Shown: positions 27,146 to 35,286, numbered from the stretch's first letter. The stretch is DNA of 64,000 nucleotides from Anaerolineae bacterium (GCA_022820665.1 JAJEFB010000022.1:1-64000); one strand, 5' to 3'. Notes: generated by a model from the sequence alone, not told the origin. Numbers and translations are program-made.

Positions 27146-28381
27146 TCAGCTTCCGCCAGATTGCCTGGCAGCGCGTTTCGCCTTGCGTTCGAGGGCTTTG
27201 CGCCTGCGCTCTTCGCGCTTGGCATCGTCCTCGTTCCAGGGTGTGGGACCATCAGAAGGGGGTGGGGCAGCCGCTTTTGCGGGCACAGGTTCTGCCTTGG
27301 CTTCTGCCACGGCGGGAGCGAGCGTTTCCGCCTCCGGGATCGCTTCAGGCAATACCGCGTCATAGGCGAATGATGCGATCGCTTCGGCTGCCTTGTCCGG
27401 GTATTTGTTGTAGAAATCATCAGCGTCGACGGCGTCTTTCATTCGCCAAGTCAAAGCGGTGGCTTCCAAGCCGCTTTCCAACCCGCTGTGGCGGGGCTGC
27501 CAATCGAACCGCTCGCGCAGCGCGTCGCTATTGATGACGATCTCTCTTTCGAGCAGTTTGTCGCGGAAGGTCTTTTGACGCAGCGCAGTCAAGAAGCCAT
27601 CGCTGGCGAAGCCCGGGGCGCTCAAACCGAGAGCGTCGCATGTGGCTGCCACAAATTCGTCGGGACTGCGAGGTTCATCATCGGCGGCGTTGATGGTCTC
27701 TACCCCGTTCACGTCGCCTTCCGCCTCCAGCAAGTTGACAATAGCCGCTGCAAGGTCATCCTCGTGAATCCAGGAGGCTGGCTTGGCGCCGGAAGGCAAA
27801 GTCCGGGATTTCTTGATTGACTTTGCCAGCGCTGCAGTAGCGGCGCTATTGCCGCCGTAGATGTAGCCGCTGCGAACGATAAATCCATTCAAGCCGCTGT
27901 CCCGTAAAATCGTCTCTGCTGCCAGCATTGGGGCATAGTCGCTGTCGCGCGCGTCGCGGTCGCCCTCTTTGGCGGCGCCGAGGGCAGCCTCGTAAAGATA
28001 GCCGAAGCTGAGCGAGACGACGCGACGGACGCCATGAGCCTTCGCCGCTTGAACCACCGCTGCCGTAAAAGACGGCAGTTGATCGCTGTAGGCGGCGAAA
28101 TCCCGATTCGCCTGCGGTAAACCGCCGTAAAACTGGGGACCGGCATGAACGACGACATCGGCTTTCGCGAGCTCCAAATTGCTTAGTACCTCGCTGGCGC
28201 GGCTGAGGTCAGGGTAGACCGGCAGCGCTCCCGCACGACGTACCGCCAATGCGCCTTCGGCATCGCAAGCGGTCGCTACGACCTTGTGTCCTCGTCTTAT
28301 CAGCGCGCGTACCGTTGCCAAACCAACGTCTTCAGCGCCGCCGGTGACAAAGACATTTAGTGATTGTTTCGCTTCAGCCAT
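27146..28381 (-). CDS. NAD(P)-dependent epimerase/dehydratase with basic C-terminal tail
   Basis: 411 residues of the extended short-chain dehydrogenase family. The Rossmann motif is VFVTGGAEDVGLATVRAL (near the N-terminus), with VVVHAG, SLSFGYLYEA and SGYIYGGN in the expected places. The C-terminal ~90 residues are Ala/Pro-rich and end in a strongly basic helix (REERRRKALERKAKR), unusual for the family. ATG 28381 is preferred because GAGGGCG is close upstream; an ATG at 28408 also opens the frame. First gene of the epimerase-HAD-kinase-like operon. Confidence 0.85.
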   Translation of the reverse strand: MAEAKQSLNVFVTGGAEDVGLATVRALIRRGHKVVATACDAEGALAVRRAGALPVYPDLSRASEVLSNLELAKADVVVHAGPQFYGGLPQANRDFAAYSDQLPSFTAAVVQAAKAHGVRRVVSLSFGYLYEAALGAAKEGDRDARDSDYAPMLAAETILRDSGLNGFIVRSGYIYGGNSAATAALAKSIKKSRTLPSGAKPASWIHEDDLAAAIVNLLEAEGDVNGVETINAADDEPRSPDEFVAATCDALGLSAPGFASDGFLTALRQKTFRDKLLEREIVINSDALRERFDWQPRHSGLESGLEATALTWRMKDAVDADDFYNKYPDKAAEAIASFAYDAVLPEAIPEAETLAPAVAEAKAEPVPAKAAAPPPSDGPTPWNEDDAKREERRRKALERKAKRAARQSGGS

Positions 28382-28701
28382 CACGCCCTCGCTCTCGGTG
28401 ACAGACATCGCGCGCTATTATGCCATAGAATGGTAGCGTTTGGCACGGGTAATCGGAGTCGTCGCCTCTGCATTAGGGCATGGCAATTCAACAGGGTTGC
28501 CGAAACCTTCTGTCCGCAATCCGAGGTTGCATACATGGTTTTCTATAGGCGCAACCCGCAATTCTTTCATGTCGCGTCACGAACATATTCCGCGCCCTTG
28601 TGGTGAATTCCTGTGAAGAACTCGTTAAAGGGTGATATGCTATTACAAATCGCAGGGTATTCTGCCAAAACATTAGAATGCGCCCCGCGGCCCAGGGCAT
28701 G
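28382..28701. other. Intergenic region before tRNA-Ala
   Basis: About 320 bases between the divergent epimerase operon and the tRNA promoter. Only short, unsupported frames are present. No RNA motif was recognised. Confidence 0.4.
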
Positions 28702-28730
28702 TTGACAGACTTGTCGAAGGGCGCTACTAT
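28702..28730 (+). promoter_or_regulatory. Promoter of tRNA-Ala
   Basis: TTGACA (28702-28707), 17-base spacer, TACTAT (28725-28730). The tRNA begins 15 bases after the -10. This is the best promoter match in the window. Confidence 0.75.
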
Positions 28731-28745
28731 TGATTTCGTCAATGA

Positions 28746-28818
28746 GGGCCTATAGCTCAGTTGGGAGAGCGCCACAATGGCATTGTGGAAGTCAGGGGTT
28801 CGAGTCCCCTTAGGTCCA
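28746..28818 (+). tRNA. tRNA-Ala (anticodon GGC)
   Basis: 73 bases that fold as a canonical cloverleaf. The acceptor stem GGGCCTA pairs with TAGGTCC (one G-T), the D arm is GCTC...GAGC, and the anticodon stem CCACA/TGTGG closes the 7-base loop ATGGCAT with anticodon GGC. The T arm is AGGGG/CCCCT with TTCGAGT in the loop. Discriminator A; no encoded CCA. GGC reads GCC alanine codons. Confidence 0.95.
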
Positions 28819-28875
28819 TTGAACTGCCGGAGCGGAGACCTGCTGGAATTGCCGACCCATTGAAAGGGCAAACAC

Positions 28876-29040
28876 GTGGCGAAGCACAAGCGTAATGTCT
28901 GGGACGAACTGCTGGAAGTAGGTCGGCGCATACTGAAGGAGATCGACGACTTTCTCGATCCCAAAGCGCGGCAGCCGCGTAAACCGGCGCGTGTTCCGGT
29001 ACCGGTGGGCAAGGACCGCGGCAGCTACGATAAAGAGTAG
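28876..29040 (+). CDS. Small basic protein downstream of tRNA-Ala (54 aa)
   Basis: 54-residue frame starting with GTG at 28876, preceded by AAAGGG 7-8 bases upstream. Sequence begins MAKHKRNVWDELLEVGRRI, continues with an acidic helix (KEIDDFLDPK) and ends in a Pro/Arg/Lys-rich tail. The N-terminal amphipathic helix and basic tail suggest nucleic-acid binding or a protein-contact peptide. It lies 57 bases after the tRNA and 129 bases before the dipeptidase start, on the same strand, so it may share the tRNA promoter. No family recognised. Confidence 0.6.
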   Translation: MAKHKRNVWDELLEVGRRILKEIDDFLDPKARQPRKPARVPVPVGKDRGSYDKE

Positions 29041-29169
29041 GCAGCGTGGACAGGATTGGTTTCGGCGGCGCAGTTCCGATGAACTGCGCTTTTCTGTTGC
29101 TTTGCGCCTGTCGTCTTTCGCTAACAGCACCGGCGGCCAGCGGCGCAAGACTATATGAGGAGGCTATTG

Positions 29170-30222
29170 GTGGCGGAATTCTCGATTATTGACGGTCACA
29201 ACGATACCTTGTTGCGCTTTTACCAGAATGAAGATGTCAACCTGCCCGATTTTTTCACCCAGATGGTCGGCGGTCATATCGACCTGGATCGGGCGCGGAA
29301 GGGGGGATTCGCCGGCGGATTCTTCGCGGTCTTTGTGCCCAATCCCAAACGGCGTATCGACCCTGACAACATGCCCGATTTGCGCAAACCCTATACATCG
29401 CCCGCGGTCGAATTCACCTTTTCGCAGGCAGCCGCTCAGCGTCAGGTTGCCGACCTTTATCGGCTGGAAGCGCTATCGGAAGGACAGGTCAAAGTAGTTC
29501 GTACTGCGAACGATTTGCAGGCTTGCGTAGACAAGGGCGTCCTCGCCGCCATCTTGCATTTTGAAGGCGCGGAAGCCATCGACGAAGAATTAAACGCGCT
29601 GGAAGTCTTTTATCAAGCCGGTCTGCGGTCGCTGGGTATCGTCTGGAGCCGTCCCACCATCTTCGCGCATGGCGTGCCCATCGCCTTTCCCTCGTCCCCC
29701 GACATCGGACCCGGCTTGACCGACGCCGGGCGACGTCTGGTCATGCGCTGCAACGAACTCGGCATCATGATTGATCTTTCGCACATGAACGAGAAAGGCT
29801 TCTGGGATGTCGCCGCGCTCAGCGACGCGCCTCTGGTCGCCACCCATTCCAATGTCCACGCCATCTGCCCGATCTCGCGCAATCTCACGGACAAGCAACT
29901 GGACGCGATCAAAGCCTCGGATGGCATGGTTGGCTTGAACTTCGCGACGGGTTTTCTCAGCGAAGACGGCGCCTGGGACAGCGACCGTCCGCTGGATATT
30001 ATGGTGCGGCATCTCGACTACCTGGTGGAGCGCCTGGGCGAGACGCGCGTGGGACTAGGCTCGGATTACGATGGCGCGCGCGTGCTTGATGATGTCGGCG
30101 ATGTTTCAAAATTGCCCAATCTGATCGCTGCGCTCAAAGATGCCGGCTACAACGACGACTTGCTCCACAAGCTGACTCATCAAAACTGGCTTCGCGTACT
30201 GCGCAAAACCTGGAAAGATTAG
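29170..30222 (+). CDS. Membrane dipeptidase (peptidase M19)
   Basis: 350 residues, length typical of renal-dipeptidase-like enzymes. The metal site is visible: HND in IDGHNDTLL (His and Asp), the bridging Glu in HFEGAEAI, and the later His in VATHSNVHAI; GLGSDYDG near the end supplies the last conserved Asp. These zinc enzymes cleave dipeptides with a broad choice of residues, including D-forms. No signal peptide is present, so it is cytoplasmic here. GTG 29170 is chosen because GAGGAGG is 6 bases upstream; an ATG at 29155 would place that motif inside the gene. Confidence 0.9.
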   Translation: MAEFSIIDGHNDTLLRFYQNEDVNLPDFFTQMVGGHIDLDRARKGGFAGGFFAVFVPNPKRRIDPDNMPDLRKPYTSPAVEFTFSQAAAQRQVADLYRLEALSEGQVKVVRTANDLQACVDKGVLAAILHFEGAEAIDEELNALEVFYQAGLRSLGIVWSRPTIFAHGVPIAFPSSPDIGPGLTDAGRRLVMRCNELGIMIDLSHMNEKGFWDVAALSDAPLVATHSNVHAICPISRNLTDKQLDAIKASDGMVGLNFATGFLSEDGAWDSDRPLDIMVRHLDYLVERLGETRVGLGSDYDGARVLDDVGDVSKLPNLIAALKDAGYNDDLLHKLTHQNWLRVLRKTWKD

Positions 30223-30497
30223 CCGGTTTACAAAGCGACCAGTTCGTATTATGGTAAGTAGTCTAGCGATTCGAAGAGTTGGTGAAAGTAGGTAAGCGAT
30301 GATTGTGAAAACGTCGCCGGGTTATGGGGTGACCCGCTCTTTGCTTATGTAATCCATAGGCTCCCTTCGTATCGCGCGCCACCTTACTTCCAAAACCTGT
30401 TTCAGATGCCAAGTCGCTCGCAGAGGCAGCTTTGTCGAGCGGTTTCTTGCTGTACAAGCATTGATTTTCATCAGTTACCGGAGACTGAGTCACAGAT
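30223..30497. other. Leader region upstream of leuS
   Basis: 275 bases without a supported gene. It contains a small hairpin (GGGTTATGGGGTGACCC), but the T-box antiterminator signature (AGGGTGGNACCGCG) is missing, so a tRNA-sensing leader is not supported. Confidence 0.4.
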
Positions 30498-33269
30498 ATG
30501 AGCGGAAACTATCAACCACAGGAAGTAGAAGTCAAATGGCAGCGCAAATGGGAGGAGACGCGGATCTATCGCTCCCAAGTAGATTGGGACAGACCAAAGC
30601 ACTATGCCCTGACGATGCTGCCGTATCCATCGGGCGATCTGCATATCGGCCACTGGTTCGCCATGACGCCCTCCGATGCCCGCGCGCGCTGGATGCGTAT
30701 GCGAGGCTATAATGTTTTGTTCCCGATGGGCTTTGACGCCTTCGGCTTGCCCGCGGAACAGGCGGCAATCTCGCGCAATATCCATCCCTGGAAATGGACT
30801 TACAGCAATATCGAGCGCATGCGCGATCAACTGCGCAGCATGGGCGCGATGTTCGATTGGGAGCGCGAAGCCATCTCCTGCACCCCCGAATACTACAAAT
30901 GGTCCGAATGGTTCTTCAAGAAATTCTATGAGCATGGCATCGCTTATCGCGGTTCGGCGCTGGTCAATTGGTCGGAAAGTTTGCAGACCGTTCTGGCCAA
31001 CGAGCAAGTCATTGATGGGCGAGATGAACGCACCGGTCAGCCGGTCGTTCACAAGATGATGGAACAATGGTTTTTCGCCATCACAAAATACGCCGAAGAA
31101 TTGCTGGATTTCGACATCCTGGACTGGCCCGAGCCGATCAAGATCATGCAGAACAACTGGATCGGCCGTAGCGAGGGCGCGCGCGTCAGCTTCCGCACCG
31201 AGGTTGGGGACCATCCCATCGAGATATTCACAACCCGCCCTGATACGCTCTGGGGTTCGACCTTTATGGTGCTGGCGCCAGAACATGACTTGGTCGAGAT
31301 CATCACGACAGACGCTCAACGTGCGGCTGTCGAGCATTACATTGACGAGATCGCCGCCGAAACCGAAATCGAGCGCATGATGGAACATCGCGAGAAAACC
31401 GGCGTCTTCACCGGCGCTTACGCCATTAACCCGGTCAACGATGAGCGCATTCCCATTTGGATCGCCGATTATGTCATGATCACTTACGGCACGGGGGCGA
31501 TCATGGCGGTGCCGGCGCACGACCAGCGAGATTTTGAATTTGCCCGCGCGCAGGATCTGCCGATCAGAGTTGTCATCCAGCCCGCCGAAATGGAGGAGTT
31601 GTTGAGGGTCGAAGACATGGCTGAAGCCTACGATGGACCGGGGACCATGGTCAATTCCGATGCCATGGACGGCAGCGTGAGCGCCAAGGACAAGGGGCGC
31701 GCGAATCCGGCGATAGGGAGGGTGATTGATTGGCTGGAGGCGACCGGCAAAGGCGAAGAATCGGTCAACTATCGACTGCATGACTGGCTGATCAGCCGGC
31801 AGCGCTACTGGGGCAGCCCTATCCCGGCGACTTACGATGACGGCGCGATAGAAATGGTTGCGGATGAAGATCTGCCAGTGGTCTTGCCCGAGGACGTCGA
31901 TTTCATGCCCACCGGGCGCAGTCCCCTGACCTATCACGAACCCTTCTTCAAGGTCAACGACAGCGTACGGCGGGAAACGGATACGCTGGATACCTTTATG
32001 TGTTCGTCCTGGTATCAGTTGCGCTATTTGTCGCCGGACAACGACGCCGCGCCTTTTGACGCTGAAGAAGCGGCTTACTGGCTGCCGGTGGATGTCTATA
32101 CCGGCGGGGCGGAGCACGCGGTCATGCACCTGCTGTATACGCGTTTCTTCACCAAGGCGCTGCGCGATATCGGCGTCTTTGACGATGCCTCCGCAGTAAT
32201 GCGCCAAAAGGGCCGCAATCCGGAGCGTGCCTTCGACGAACCTATGATCGTGCTGCGCAATCAGGGCCAGGTGCTGGGCGCGGAACGCCAGGGAGACTAT
32301 GTGCTGTGCAGCGGCAGAACCGCCGGTGGAAAGATGCTGGCGAATCGCGTAGAGGCGGTCGGCTGGAATGAGGTGCCGGCTGGCTTCGACGGATACTTCG
32401 GCGAAATCGTCCACCGTACCGAGAACGTCATCCGTTTGGATATGGCGGGTGTCACGCAGTTGGTAGAGATTCTGCCCGATGCCGAGATCATCATTCCAGC
32501 CATCGCCGGCGCGAACAACGTCAATCAACTACGACATCATCTGGAGATCCAGCGGATGTCCAAGAGCAAGGGCAATGTCGTTAATCCCGATGAACTGGTC
32601 GAGAAATATGGCGCCGACGCCGTGCGCTGCTACTTGATGTTCAACTTCGATTGGCAGAAGGGCGGTCCCTGGAACGAGAACAATATCAAGGGTCCGCAAG
32701 GATGGCTGCATGACGTCTGGGAAATCGCTACGGCCGGCGCGCCCGAGGTCGAGGGCGATCCGGCCGGCGAACGGGACATTGAACGCAAGCTGCATCAGAC
32801 CATCGCGGTGGTCAATCGAGGCTTGGAAGAGTTCAGCTTCAACACCGCCATCGCCGAGCAGATGAAGTTCAAGAACTCGCTGAAGGCGGCTTTGCGAGAG
32901 CGGCAGATCGGGTCCGAGACCTGGAACGGCGTGATGAACCAGTTGATCCGCCTGATGGCGCCCTTCGCGCCCCATATCGCGGAGGAATTGTGGGAGCGGC
33001 TGGGTTTTGAATACAGCGTGCACCTGGGAGCCTGGCCGGAGTATCGTGCCGACAAGGCGCGCGAAGAACAGGTGGAACTGGTGGTGCTGATTAACGGCAA
33101 GCCGCGCGGGACAATCGAGGTTGCCGTGGATATCGAGCGGGAGCAGGCGCTGGAACTGGCTTTGGCCAGCGAGGCGGCGCAGCGAGTTCTGTCGGGCGAA
33201 GCGCCCCGGCGCACGATCTTCATACCGGGCAGGAATGGAACAGATCCCAAAGTCAATATCGTGGTGTGA
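30498..33269 (+). CDS. leuS: Leucyl-tRNA synthetase
   Basis: Class I aminoacyl-tRNA synthetase charging tRNA-Leu. The HIGH motif is HIGH (49-52) in PYPSGDLHIGHW, and the KMSKS loop is RMSKS (686-690; Lys to Arg at the first position). The editing CP1 domain (about 220-410) and the C-terminal anticodon-binding region are present. At 923 residues it is longer than most bacterial LeuRS (about 810-880); an extra segment of about 110 residues lies just before the KMSKS loop (about 575-685), probably an enlarged leucine-specific domain. An in-frame ATG at 30498 is used; the ribosome binding site is weak. Confidence 0.95.
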   Translation: MSGNYQPQEVEVKWQRKWEETRIYRSQVDWDRPKHYALTMLPYPSGDLHIGHWFAMTPSDARARWMRMRGYNVLFPMGFDAFGLPAEQAAISRNIHPWKWTYSNIERMRDQLRSMGAMFDWEREAISCTPEYYKWSEWFFKKFYEHGIAYRGSALVNWSESLQTVLANEQVIDGRDERTGQPVVHKMMEQWFFAITKYAEELLDFDILDWPEPIKIMQNNWIGRSEGARVSFRTEVGDHPIEIFTTRPDTLWGSTFMVLAPEHDLVEIITTDAQRAAVEHYIDEIAAETEIERMMEHREKTGVFTGAYAINPVNDERIPIWIADYVMITYGTGAIMAVPAHDQRDFEFARAQDLPIRVVIQPAEMEELLRVEDMAEAYDGPGTMVNSDAMDGSVSAKDKGRANPAIGRVIDWLEATGKGEESVNYRLHDWLISRQRYWGSPIPATYDDGAIEMVADEDLPVVLPEDVDFMPTGRSPLTYHEPFFKVNDSVRRETDTLDTFMCSSWYQLRYLSPDNDAAPFDAEEAAYWLPVDVYTGGAEHAVMHLLYTRFFTKALRDIGVFDDASAVMRQKGRNPERAFDEPMIVLRNQGQVLGAERQGDYVLCSGRTAGGKMLANRVEAVGWNEVPAGFDGYFGEIVHRTENVIRLDMAGVTQLVEILPDAEIIIPAIAGANNVNQLRHHLEIQRMSKSKGNVVNPDELVEKYGADAVRCYLMFNFDWQKGGPWNENNIKGPQGWLHDVWEIATAGAPEVEGDPAGERDIERKLHQTIAVVNRGLEEFSFNTAIAEQMKFKNSLKAALRERQIGSETWNGVMNQLIRLMAPFAPHIAEELWERLGFEYSVHLGAWPEYRADKAREEQVELVVLINGKPRGTIEVAVDIEREQALELALASEAAQRVLSGEAPRRTIFIPGRNGTDPKVNIVV

Positions 33270-33297
33270 AGAAAACGCCCCGCCAGGACGACCGAGG

Positions 33298-33322
33298 GGT
33301 AGTGTATCCATTTCGATTGAAA
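33298..33322 (-). repeat. Dispersed intergenic repeat, copy 2
   Basis: Reverse complement of TTTCAATCG followed by AAATGGATACACTACC, matching the copy at 115-139 apart from two or three substitutions. Lies about 29 bases after the leuS stop. Confidence 0.7.
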
Positions 33323-33398
33323 AAGAAAAAACTTAAGCATCGTGAACACCGAGGGCGCCGAGAATCGCGCGTTTTCTTTGCGCCCTTCGTGTCTTGAC

Positions 33399-33509
33399 GG
33401 TCAGTGTCTACGCGACCTGTGGTGAAACTGGATTTGGCTCATTTGAAATGAAGAATAGCAAGCACCTGCCAGTCGGTAGGCGCGATCAAAGGTCAGTGTC
33501 TACGCGACC
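33399..33509 (+). repeat. 19-base direct repeat pair
   Basis: GGTCAGTGTCTACGCGACC occurs at 33399-33417 and again at 33491-33509, exact copies with starts 92 bases apart. Confidence 0.8.
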
Positions 33510-33547
33510 CGCTGGATCGCCCGACGAGTAGAAGCCGAATGTGCATC

Positions 33548-33568
33548 GGGCGACTCAGCGAGTCGCCC
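33548..33568. repeat. GGGCGACTC hairpin, second copy
   Basis: GGGCGACTC, loop AGC, GAGTCGCCC: the same 9-bp arms as in the hairpin at 17347-17379, with a different loop base. Followed by CCTACC, as in many repeats of this kind. Confidence 0.75.
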
Positions 33569-33627
33569 CTACCAGATTATTCGTATTTTGGGTTAAGGAT
33601 CTCATATCGAGTAATGGCTACGAAGTA

Positions 33628-33652
33628 TTTCAACCGAAATGGCTACACTACC
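33628..33652 (+). repeat. Dispersed intergenic repeat, copy 3
   Basis: TTTCAACCG then AAATGGCTACACTACC; one substitution in the GGATACACTACC core. It lies just upstream of the promoter of the selenoprotein-like gene. Confidence 0.65.
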
Positions 33653-33665
33653 TTCGACGGCGACA

Positions 33666-33694
33666 TTTGCTTTTTCCCGCGCCTTAGCTATAAT
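33666..33694 (+). promoter_or_regulatory. Promoter of the SelW-like gene
   Basis: Perfect TATAAT at 33689-33694; TTTGCT at 33666-33671 gives a 17-base spacer. The ATG is about 41 bases downstream. The -35 is weak. Confidence 0.5.
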
Positions 33695-33735
33695 TGCGTC
33701 ATCGAAAGCTATGTGGTTTTAGAAAGGACAAGCTC

Positions 33736-34029
33736 ATGCAAGAGGGTGGAATGGACATCGTCGTCAAGTACTGCGCCACTTGAGGACACCAACCTATTGC
33801 CGTCAGTTTGACGGACGAAATCTTGAACGAACGCGAAATTGAATACTTTGTCAGCAGTTGGAAGCTGGTGCCCGGCACCGGCGGCGTATTTGACGTTTGG
33901 GTCAACGACGAACTGATCTTCTCCAAGAAAGAAGTCGGTCGTCACGCCGAACCGGGGGAAATCCGCAGCGGGATCATGGGCGTGCTGAACACGATCCGCC
34001 CGGCGAACTTCGAATTGGCCGGCGATTAG
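33736..34029 (+). CDS. SelW/Rdx-family protein with in-frame UGA (predicted selenoprotein)
   Basis: 97 residues if TGA 33781-33783 is read as selenocysteine. ATG 33736 has AAAGGA 7 bases upstream. The frame reads DIVVKYC-A-T-(TGA)-G-H-Q-P, then continues open to TAG 34027-34029. The C-x-x-U-G sequence is the redox motif of selenoprotein W (mammalian form YCGAUGYKP). Downstream LVPGTGGVFDVWVNDELIF and SKKEVGRHAEPGEI are hallmarks of the bacterial SelT/SelW/SelH (Rdx) family, usually CxxC. A 6-bp stem-loop follows the TGA at SECIS-like spacing. Thioredoxin-like, cytoplasmic, thiol-redox role. If selenocysteine is not used, the gene would be truncated. The genes for Sec insertion are not in this window. 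Confidence 0.8.
33781..33814 (+). promoter_or_regulatory. Candidate bacterial SECIS element
   Basis: Starting at the UGA: 16 unpaired bases, then CCGTCA (33800-33805), loop GTT, and TGACGG (33809-33814), a perfect 6-bp stem. The apical loop is 22 bases after the UGA and starts with G-U, the features required of bacterial SECIS hairpins, which bind SelB immediately downstream of the UGA within the coding region. Confidence 0.65.
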
Positions 34030-34077
34030 CCAGCGGAATTCTCACCGGCGCGATTTTCTCATTTTGAGTCCCAAAAT

Positions 34078-34140
34078 AATGCCAAGCTTGCGACAGGCTC
34101 TATTTGAGTTGTAATACTGTCGACAAAGGCTTGGCATTTT
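34078..34140 (+). terminator. Long hairpin between SelW-like gene and aapJ (possible terminator)
   Basis: AATGCCAAGC (34078-34087) pairs with GCTTGGCATT (34129-34138), with CGACAG/CTGTCG as an inner continuation, ending in TTTT. It could terminate the SelW-like transcript. The right arm also contains the putative -35 of the next promoter. Confidence 0.5.
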
Positions 34141-34159
34141 ATCTGCTTTGTTATACACT
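34131..34159 (+). promoter_or_regulatory. Promoter of the amino acid transporter binding-protein gene
   Basis: TTGGCA (34131-34136), 17-base spacer, TACACT (34154-34159). About 90 bases before the start codon. Confidence 0.45.
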
Positions 34160-34248
34160 GATATGTAGTAATGAGCGCCAGCGCGCGCTTGTGAACCGTA
34201 TCTTTTCGTCAAACGCGATTTGTCCGAAATAAAGGAGGAAGTTTGAAG

Positions 34249-35286
34249 ATGAAACGTCTGATATTGATTGCATTGCTTATCGTTGCCGTATTCGTCGTGA
34301 GTACAGGGCTTACAGCCGCGCAGGATGGGCATATTGTCCAGCGCATTCGCGATCGCGGCGAGTTGATCTGCGGCGTGAACTCGGTATTGCCTGGTTTCGG
34401 TACGCAGAATGACGCCGGTGAATTTGAAGGATTTGACGTGGACATCTGCCGCGCCGTCGCCGCCGCTATCCTTGGCGACGCTAATGCGATCGCCTTCCGC
34501 CCGCTGGCCGCTGCTGAACGCCCGACCGCTCTCGCCAGTGGCGAAATTGATATGCTCAGCCGCAACACCACCTGGACGCTCAGCCGCGATACTGAATGGG
34601 GCGCGACCTTCGGTCCCACGACCTTCTATGACGGTCAGGGCATCATGGTCAAGGTTGACTTTGGCGTGAGCACCATTGATGAACTCGGCGAAGAAAGCAT
34701 CACCATGTGCGCCACCGCCGGCACCACCACCGAGTTGAACATCACCGATAAGGCTGACGCGCTTGGCGCGGACTGGGTATTGAGTACATTCCCGGATTTC
34801 GACGCCATCATGGATGCCTACGAAGCCGGCGCCTGCGACGCCTTCACCAGCGACATCAGCAGTTTGGTTTCGCGCAAAGCCACATCGGCCGATCCGGCCG
34901 CGCATGTGATTTTGCCGGGCGCCATCAGCAAGGAACCGCTCGGTCCGGTCAGCCCGCAGAACGACGCCAATTTCGCTGACATCATCCGCTGGGTTGTCTG
35001 GGGTCTGCTGACCGCGGAAGAGTTCGGCATCGACAGCATGAACGTTGATAGCTTCATGGACAGCACAGACGCCGGGGTCGGCCGTCTGCTCGGCTTGGGC
35101 GACAATGTGGCCGGCGACTACCTCGGCATCCCCGATGACTTCATGGTGACTGTGATCACGCAACTGGGCAACTATGGCGAAATCTTCGACCGCAACCTGG
35201 GTCCGGATACGATCTTTGGCCTGGAACGCGGCTTTAATGCCCTTTGGACGGACGGCGGCTTGATGTACGCGGCGCCCTTCCGTTAA
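34249..35286 (+). CDS. aapJ: General/polar amino acid ABC transporter substrate-binding protein
   Basis: 345 residues, periplasmic-binding-protein family 3 of the AapJ/BztA group. An N-terminal signal peptide (LILIALLIVAVFVVSTGLTAA) precedes a mature domain beginning at about residue 24. Family features: GELICGVNSVLPGFG, GFDVDICRAVAAAI, DMLSRNTTWTLSRD and SPQNDANFADIIRWV. It captures amino acids outside the cell for the AapQMP membrane complex. ATG 34249 is used, with GGAGG 10 bases upstream; an in-frame TTG six bases earlier is possible. A strong terminator follows, so the binding protein is likely made in excess. Confidence 0.9.
   Translation: MKRLILIALLIVAVFVVSTGLTAAQDGHIVQRIRDRGELICGVNSVLPGFGTQNDAGEFEGFDVDICRAVAAAILGDANAIAFRPLAAAERPTALASGEIDMLSRNTTWTLSRDTEWGATFGPTTFYDGQGIMVKVDFGVSTIDELGEESITMCATAGTTTELNITDKADALGADWVLSTFPDFDAIMDAYEAGACDAFTSDISSLVSRKATSADPAAHVILPGAISKEPLGPVSPQNDANFADIIRWVVWGLLTAEEFGIDSMNVDSFMDSTDAGVGRLLGLGDNVAGDYLGIPDDFMVTVITQLGNYGEIFDRNLGPDTIFGLERGFNALWTDGGLMYAAPFR

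Larger units (their letters stand above)
33270..33665. other. Repeat-rich intergenic region
   Basis: About 400 bases between leuS and the selenoprotein-like gene. It holds two copies of the GGATACACTACC repeat (33298-33322 minus, 33628-33652 plus), the GGGCGACTC hairpin (33548-33568), and two direct repeats of GGTCAGTGTCTACGCGACC (33399-33417 and 33491-33509, 92 bases apart). No gene is supported. Confidence 0.7.

Noticed and set aside
30223..30497. T-box leader before leuS
   Set aside because: Lacks the conserved AGGGTGG...CCGCG antiterminator block and no specifier loop could be assigned. A small hairpin alone is not enough.
30471..32528. 685-codon open frame antisense to leuS
   Set aside because: Antisense shadow of a well conserved synthetase gene; no ribosome binding site or motifs.
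33808..34029. The SelW-like gene starting only at the TTG after the TGA (73 residues)
   Set aside because: This would discard the redox motif, and no ribosome binding site precedes the TTG, whereas the ATG upstream has one. The UGA interpretation explains the whole gene.
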